A stretch of 25,843 nt of DNA, taken from positions 33,514 through 59,356 of the forward strand of contig JAHBMJ010000017.1 of the NCBI GenBank assembly GCA_018398765.1, read 5' to 3'. A program made the position numbers and the translations under genes. The stretch's first letter is position 1. The number at the start of each line of letters is the position of its first letter. This document shows, one piece after another, positions 19,030-25,843 of the stretch. The notes below the pieces were generated by a model. That model was not told the origin of the DNA. It searched no databases and was given only the letters and a program-made list of their open reading frames with translations. Source of the stretch: Chromera velia (taxonomy: Eukaryota > Sar > Chromeraceae).

Positions 19030-22000
19030 ATGGCCTTCGTGCAGTGCTGCGGCAGGAGAGAATATGTGGTGGTCAGTTGGGGAACAAGAGAAAGACGTGC
19101 GTGCCCTTACTCTGAACGACTTGTGTCCCTCCGTCCGCCTTGCAAGCATCTGTGTTTGTCTGTCTTTCTTCACCCTCCGATTCAGGACGACGAGCCTGAC
19201 TTGAAGCAGTTGCGCAATCTGATTGACACAGAGCCCAGCCTCTTCTTCCTCAACGCCCAGTGCAACAAACCGGGGGGGAAGGAACTACACCCATGGCAGG
19301 TAGGTAGGTAGGTAGGTCAGTCAAATTGTAAGAGGGTCACGCAGGCCGTGCACACAGACAAGCGGGAACGTCGAAAAAAAAGGTGAAGCCGCCGCAATGA
19401 CGTCGAATTGGACTCAGAGCCCCCCGAATTATGCTCGTCGTTCATCTGCTTTCCCCTCTCCCATATGTCAATAGACACATGCATGAATGTATATATATAT
19501 ATATATATATATGTATATGTATGTATGCTTTCATGTGTGCAGTCCAAGCATCGAGCCTGCTACCCAAGCCAAATTCCTTCACCAGAAATTGGGAGCAGAC
19601 TGACAGGAATTGGTGCACGATGCCTCAGAGGTCAGTATTTTCTCTCCCTCTTCCACTTGCTCTCATGGTTTCCTCGTCCATCTATGCGTTCTCCCCCCTC
19701 TGCTCCTCTGCTCAGTTCCCTTCGAAAGGTCTTTCTGTTCACTTGATGCCGTCTGTATATACAGACATGTGCGTTCTTGGGTTGCATCGTGTCTGTCTCT
19801 CTGTCCAGTCTAAAAAGGGAGCTGCGTGCCGTCTAAGCTCCTCATTCGGTACAACCTCCTTTGCTTCGCATTGTATTTCTGCGCTCTCGTGTGATGCACG
19901 GAACGATCAGTCGGGATGTAAATGCTGAGCCTCTCTAGGGCACCTGCCGAAGTCTGGCTGGGGGTTCTGGCGAGCGCGCGCGTGTGTGTGTGTCTGTGTG
20001 AGTGTGTGTGAAGACACCCATGTAGTTCTGGGCATTAATTTGCACTCGCAGGAACCAACGAGCACGGCAACTCTTGCCAGTACTTTGCGATGCTGGGGTA
20101 GGTTGTTCGGTTGATTGTCGGGTTGGTTGAGCTGGCTCTTTCGCTTCGGATTCAGAGAACCGTTATCAGTTGAAATGAGCTGCAACCCTCCGTTTTACAA
20201 AAACCTTTTCGTTTCTTTGCCTGCAAGTCGGATTCCTTTTGTGTATCTTTATTCCTTTCCTTTTCTTCTTTCCCTCTTCATTCGTCCAATGATGTCTCCC
20301 CATTCCTTTCGATCGCTGCACTCCCTCTCACTTTTTTCTGTCTTGAGTTCCTTGCTGAAAAAAGTGATAAACAAGTTTTGGGTTCTCAGAAGTGTTTTTG
20401 ATCTCTCTGTGTGGCCTTGCTTCCACTCAGGCTGGAGTCGTGTGAACTGTTCGGGCTCGTCGAAGCTTTCGGTCAGCTGCTGTTCTCTCTGCCCTCTTTC
20501 TCGTTTTGTCTTTGATCCTCTCTCTGATCATTGATGCACAGGGTAAAATACGCATCTTCGGTTCGGTCTACCCTTCTCTACCCCTCTCCCTTCGGTCGAC
20601 TCCCCGAGCCCGAGCTCCTTTTGGAAAAAAAGGTCTTTGGACCTTCGCTTCCCTGTCGATTGATTCAATGCTCAGTCTCCTCAATTCGGATGGTACAAAC
20701 AGGCAAACAAAGAGGGGGAGAGGGCCTTTTCCCTTTCTTGTGTTCTCGCCTTTCTGCTGAACAGGTGACGGCTACGGATGACTAACGAGAGAGTTAATTC
20801 GGATCGCAAGCCAAATCGCTTTTTCTTGATGATCTCATCGGTGTATGTGTGCCTGCATGCCCACCTGCTTGCTTGCTTCCAGGTCCCGACGGGAATCTCC
20901 TTGCCGATAAGCTGAGCGTGGCTTTACCCCAGCTCTTCCAGAGTGCGCTGTTCAAATTGACGGTCAAGGAAAGTCCCCAAGCACAAGTCTCCACCATCAA
21001 CCTCGCAGGTCTCTCCTTCAAATTGGGCGGCACAACAGCCGCAGTCTCCTCCGGAAAGCCCAAAGAGGAGCGCCGAGCTTCACAGACCAGAAAGTCCTCC
21101 ATCCTCAGTCAGGAGGGAAGAGAGGAATCGGAGGGGCGCAAGGAATCACCAAAACTTCCGGATGAAGCCTTCAGCAAGAGCCTACCCAATCAGAGCGCCA
21201 GTGGAGACCCAAACAATCCCCCCACGGCTGTAGAGGGAGCGTTGTCACCCTTCAGCCCCGACGCCACTCGCACCTCCACACGCGCACACAAAAACCGGCA
21301 GCAGCAAGACAAAAAGGGAGACGGCCAAAAAAAGTTTCTGCCGACTGACGTTGACGGTGCGAGTGACGACGGAGAGGGCCCACAGATAATAGACGAGAAG
21401 GAGAAGGAGAGGGAGGAGAGGCGCCGTCTTCTCAGGAAGGCTTTCGCAATCACATTTCAACAGTGTCGGTTTTCTTTTTTTAAAATTGAAACAAAGCACA
21501 GAGAAGCAAGGAATCACAGTCTCGATCTCAGTGTTGCAACGGCGTTGCAACGATGTCAGTGGCCCCACTTTGTCTTCAGTTTGAGTTTCAGACTCAGAAT
21601 TTTATTCTTGGAATGTCAACAAATAGACCGGAAGAAAATGAACGATAGTTTGAAGAATGGTTGAGGGTTTTTTCAGACTTGTCAGCTTAAGCACTCCCAC
21701 AAAGCAAGTAAGCCTATCAGTGAAAACAGATACTCTGAAATTATGCTTGTCTCTTCACAATTAATGGCGCCAGAGAAACCACATAGATATTCATGCATGC
21801 ACATAAAGCTGCTTCATTCTCTCAAGGCCCTCCATCCCCCCGGCCCCCGTGTGCAGGTCGGAAGTTCTTCTGCAGCGGTGAGAACACGCTTTTCTGTGGG
21901 GACAGCGGTGCTATGGTTTCGGCTGTTGCCCTCTCGATTCCCCCCAAACCTGACAACGCCCACCCCTCCTCCCCCCCAGAGCCCCCAGACGCCATGGTGG

Positions 22001-25000
22001 CCGCATCTCTGGGCACTCTTCCCCTCGTCCTGCTTGGGTACCCTGAAGACCCTGTGGCTCCTCCTCCTGTTCAAAAGCAGAAGACGCAGAGGCAAAAGCC
22101 CTTTGCGGTCTCAATCGGGGGCAACCATTCCAACCTGAATCCTGAGGAGAGGAGAAGAGTCAGGAAAACTCTCAACGCACAGAAGAAGCCCACAAACATC
22201 TTCAGGTGAGGAGGGAAGAGGAAATCGAACATGGAAAGCGAAAAAAAGGACGCCGTTGACGGTCTCCGCGTTGCTTTGCTGTTCTAGACATTTGTTCGCC
22301 TGCGTGCGTGCCTGCCTGCCTTCTGGGCTCCCCTTTGCAAGAAAAAAAAAGAAATACTTCGAAGAACGCGGCAGGAAACGGAAGATCCAGAAAGTGTGAG
22401 CCTGAATGTCCTACGTGGACGTATTTGCTGAAAGAAAGTTTTCGTCTTTCTCTCTCTTGCAGCCGAATCGACACTTTCTTCACGACCAAATCGGGGAAGC
22501 TGGGTGGAGACGGCAGGGAGGTGGACGAGGACGAAGGAGAAGAAGGGAAGGAGTGGGAGGCGGGGAACGCGACGGAAAAGGGGGGTGAACAAGAGCTGTA
22601 CGCAAACATTGCTGGAGCGGTTGAAGGTTTGTCTGCTGGGAGAGCTGGCAGCATGTTGTAATTTTAGTATTGCGAGACAAAGCTTGGTGAGGTTGATGAC
22701 GATAGCGTCTTTGCGGACGTAAAGAGAAAGTGTGGCCAAGTACAGATGTACAGAAAGAAGGTTTCAAAAAGTTGAGTAAGAATGCAAGGAGGGTAAGAGT
22801 AGAGAGCGGAACCGGAAGGACAAAAAAAGGACGGGGAAGATTGGAGTGAGGCAGGAAGGAGAGGAGGTAGAGGAAAAGAAAAAGGAACAAGTGCACATGC
22901 ATTTTTGACACTGCTCTTGTTCCCCACCCTTCAATTCCCCTCTGCAGGTCCTCAGACCCTTGCAGACACTCTGGTGGTGCGGTGTCTCGGGATGGCGTGT
23001 TTGAAGTCTGCCGGGATCTCTACCCAGCCAGACATTCACGACATCTCCATCTCCTCCACGGAGACGGCAGAGAAGCCACCCTCTCCCGTTCTGGAGGAGA
23101 GGGACCAAGAGGGACCCTCTACAAGGTCCAAGGCCCCTTCGTTTCTCGTCCTGGCGTCTCCTGGAGTGTTGCAGGGCGTCGGCCATGGGGTCAGTGCATG
23201 GGTGCCTTCATGGTTGTGACCTGCATATCGGAATGTGTCGTGCCCTGTGCGAAGCGGACACCATACAGAAGAAACAAGTCATCCTCTCAGTTTTATGCGT
23301 GACAAATCGACATACGTACTTTCTTCAGAGGAAATGGATCAATCAAAATTCCAGCCTTAAATGCAGAACAAAGACGTGTGAAATTTGCATCACAAAAATG
23401 CAGCCGAAACGAAACCGGCACACGTGACAAAAAATGTCGGTCATTCGAGGGACCTCTGCATATGAAAAGTCTCTTCCTGCCTTTCTGTTTGCAGAAAGCT
23501 GTTGAAATCGTGCTTTCCTGTTTGGAGTCGGGGAACTCTGCCCAGAAAGCGTGTGATGCCCTCTTAGAGGGAGCCCGCAGAGTGCAATCCGTCGCAGCAG
23601 CACACGACGCAGCTAAGGCAGAGGTAAGACTGGCATCCAGGGACGCGTTCCGTGCCTTAACCTGCAAAAACCACGCGACTGACCTTTGTGCGCTTGTCGT
23701 GAGGTTGCCGGGGTCCTCTGCTTTTCCCGAAGTCATCGACACGATCAATCAATCTACCGGGGCCCTTGGGGTCTTTCAACGAGGCCCTCTGTCCGAGTCA
23801 CAGCCCTCCCCTTCCACCATGTCCCCCGCAAAGCCCCACTCCAACAAAGTGCCTCCTCTCTCACTCCCCTTCGAAAGCACCAACGGGGGCCTCCCCAGCG
23901 GCCTCTACACACAACCCACGGGGGCCGTCTCCAGTCTGACGCACGCACAGGGAGACACCATGCTTCTCAACGACAGCATCATCTCAGAAGAGAGCCCCGG
24001 CAGAAAATGGGGGGCCAGCCTGGACGGACCCCCGGGCCCGTCCCAGAACGGAGGCGGGGTGGCGGCAGGAAGTGTTGGGGTTGTAGGAAGCGAAGGAGGG
24101 GGGGCAGCAGCCGGACACGCAGGTTCAGGGAGTCCGGGCGTAGCATTTGAACTAGCTCCAGGAATGATGGGTGTGGGGGTGGCAGGAGGAATCACAGCAG
24201 GAGCCACAAGGGAGAGAAGCGGAGGGACTTCTGGAATGGGGGGAGCAGGGATTGCAGGTGTCGGGGGGATTGGACATGCAGGGGTTACATCAGGCTCCCT
24301 GGCAGCGAATGCAGGGGTGATGACCGCAACCGGGAATGGAGGGGGGCCGACATGGATGACCAGCGCCCCCCCAGCAGGTCAAGGAGGCGCTCCTGTTTTT
24401 GGAAGCAGTGCCGGTGCAGGCGTCAGAGAAGGAGACGAGAGTATTCGAGGAATGACTTCCGGGGTTCCCGTGTCACCTGTAGCAGGAGACACGAGAGGGG
24501 AAACAGTGGGGGAGGCAGTAGCAGTCTCAGGAGTTGTGGCCCAAAGCCCTGCTCCACACCTGTCCGTGTCAGGTATGATGGGCCCTTCCCGGTCCATGGC
24601 ACGAACCTCCGTTTCCCAGGGAGGGAGGTCAACACCCCCTCGTATGCCTCTGCCTGTCTCCGTGATTCCCCTCAGCCTCGGTTCAAGGAGAGGGAGTAGC
24701 GGGGGGGGAGACCTGCCGCCCACCTTCCGCCCCGATCCCTCGCAGACGGATAGCGCCAGGGGTGCTCCTCCTGCTGTGGCTAGTGCCAGGGGTGCCCCTC
24801 TGATGGCAATTCCAAGGGGTGCATCCTCAGGCTCTCTGCAACACAGCGCAGACTGCCTAGGCAACCTCTCTTCTAGCTCTGTAGGTCGGCCAAAGAAGCC
24901 AGAGGATTCACAAGCATTCAGGGGATCAGCTTCCAATATTTCGGGTATTGCCGACAACACTGCCGGACAGAACCCCCGAGTCACCGTCACTGTCTCACCT

Positions 25001-25843
25001 CCTCGTTTCCTTCGCAGTCAGACTTACGTCCTCATGCGTCCCCTTTCTCCTCTTCATTTTCCCGTCACCAGAAGTCCACGACCGACACCCCTCGTCAGCC
25101 TCGCCCCCCGCGCCTCTTCTGCCGGAGCACCCCATCCCAACCTCAAGTCTCCTCTCATGCTCACAGCCCCACCCGTCATCAAACGAATCTCACCCCTCCC
25201 ACCTGTCACACTTGTTCCCTTACCCACTCCCACCCTCACTACCAAGAAGCCTGCATTGAGTAATCCCCCTATGGTCCGAAGAGGACTCTCAAGCGCCTCC
25301 GCCCAGATGAAAACGAAACGACCAGCCTCAATGCGACCTTTCAGGGCAAGCACAGCAGTCGGCCTTGCTCTCTCAACACCCCTGCAGACCCACTTCGATT
25401 TGAGTCCCAGAATGCGAAGCCCCCCCCCAATCCGTCAACCCAGTCGTCCCCTCACCCCCCCCCCAATTCCAATCGCGCCTATCGGGCCTCCGCTGCTCAC
25501 TGCAGCACACACAGGCACACCCCCAGTCGTGGTCCTCCCAGGTGTACCCGTCCCCCTTTCGCCGCTGTCACACTCTCCCATTCCCATTGCTGCGTCTGTA
25601 CCTGTAGCCGCCCCTCCGAGTCTCTTCTCATCTGCCCGAAACTCCCCCATGCCCATTCTGCCCGGAGGCATCCCCATGAGCCCCCTCCCATCTGCACCCC
25701 CCTCCCCCCTATCCCCTACAGCTCCATCCCCTACCAGAGTCGCCCCTCTCCCAGCACCTCCAAGCTCTCCCTTCGTTATCTTCTCTGCCCCCCCCCCCTT
25801 ATCATTCTCCCCCCTCAATTCCAACACAGGATCCCCCCCCCCC
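19030..25843 (+). CDS. PP2C-fold pseudophosphatase with long Gly/Pro-rich tail, 3' end outside the window
   Basis: Exons: 19030-19071, 19186-19299, 19543-19630, 20052-20097, 20431-20471, 20883-21464, 21857-22205, 22463-22626, 22948-23189, 23495 to the window end. All joins are GT-AG and in frame, giving at least 1339 residues. An in-frame TGA at 19012 supports the ATG. Residues about 83-630 align in order with a PPM/PP2C phosphatase: YFAML...ELFGLVEAFGPDG (usual FDGHGPDG), VALPQLF, AMVSAVALS, MVAASLGTLPLVLLG (usual VANVGDSRAVL), NHSNLNPEERRRV (usual DHKP), LVVRCLGMACLK (usual ALGDFxLK), FLVLASPGVLQGV (usual DGVWDV), KAVEIVLSCLE, ATDLCALVVRL (usual DNxTxxVVRL). The metal-binding Asp is lost in all these motifs, so phosphatase activity is unlikely. 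A charged insert fills about 135-290. From about 640 the tail is Gly/Ala-rich, then Pro/Ser-rich with many SP/TP sites. Exon 5 is chosen over alternatives by phase and sequence fit. Confidence 0.85.
19300..19319. repeat. GTAG repeat at the exon 2 donor of the PP2C-like gene
   Basis: The donor after HPWQ lies at the first unit of GTAGGTAGGTAGGTAGGTCA. Five GT dinucleotides spaced by four bases could each be a donor. Only the first (19300) keeps the frame used here. Confidence 0.8.
19488..19526. repeat. TA microsatellite in PP2C-like intron 2
   Basis: (TA)n followed by TGTATATGTATGTATG, within the intron between exons 2 and 3, about 20 bases before the exon 3 acceptor. Confidence 0.9.
19974..20012. 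repeat. CG/GT microsatellite in PP2C-like intron 3
   Basis: GCGCGCGC running into (GT)n with CTGTGTGAG interruptions, about 40 bases upstream of the exon 4 acceptor. Confidence 0.85.

Noticed and set aside
20157-20229. Alternative exon 5 reading GEPLSVEMSCNPPF for the PP2C-like gene
   Set aside because: Phase would fit, but the exon at 20431-20471 also fits in phase and supplies ELFGLVEAFGPDG, which aligns with the PP2C FDGHG region.
20541-20573. Possible exon reading GKIRIFG
   Set aside because: Needs a phase that the previous exon does not supply.
23624-23640. GTAAGA donor after AHDAAKAE in the last exon
   Set aside because: No acceptor follows at a workable distance, and read-through gives the expected final PP2C strand ALVVRL.
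24379-24990. 203-codon minus-strand ORF
   Set aside because: Lies wholly inside the open last exon of the PP2C-like gene; Pro/Gly/Ala-rich DNA gives long reverse ORFs.
1-25843. tRNA, snRNA and rRNA genes
   Set aside because: I looked for B-box and stem patterns and for conserved snRNA words on both strands and found none complete; a covariance search would be decisive.

Overview
The window is eukaryotic nuclear DNA. Both long genes that can be read with confidence are split by GT-AG introns. The intergenic space carries long CT/GT microsatellites, and two runs of N (a 35-base gap and one single N) point to a draft short-read assembly. The gene style (many small exons in a beta-tubulin, a PP2C-family protein of the alveolate/plant type, microsatellite-rich introns) best fits an alveolate alga such as a chromerid (Chromera-like). 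This is inference; no rRNA or organelle marker is present to prove it.

Left third (1-7450). A small secreted-type ORF (307-714, +) is followed by about 1.3 kb of pyrimidine and TG microsatellites. An AT-rich island (about 2520-4320) holds a clean 865-bp non-autonomous DNA transposon with inverted ends and 8-bp target duplications. Two hydrophobic, probably membrane, ORFs lie on the minus strand (6532-5456 and 5320-4511). A 54-bp minisatellite lies just upstream of them. An isolated exon-like fragment matching an acyl-CoA synthetase core motif lies at 7450-7337.

Middle third (7451-14830). No convincing complete gene is visible. The dominant structure is 2.7 tandem copies of a 1061-bp unit (8868-11721), whose copies differ almost only by C-to-T and G-to-A transitions. 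Two adjacent hairpins, a candidate 242-bp TA-flanked MITE and a second AT-rich island follow.

Right third (14831-25843). A complete eight-exon beta-tubulin gene (minus, 456 aa) stands head to head, across 781 bp, with a ten-exon plus-strand gene that runs off the window (at least 1339 aa). The second gene encodes a PP2C-fold protein in which nearly every catalytic metal-binding motif is replaced, followed by a roughly 700-residue Gly/Ala- then Pro/Ser-rich tail. The tubulin also departs from consensus at nucleotide-contact and drug-site positions and has an unusual C-terminal tail. A divergent beta-tubulin paired with a catalytically dead PP2C on a possible shared promoter is the most interesting biology here. 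A functional link between them is a hypothesis only.
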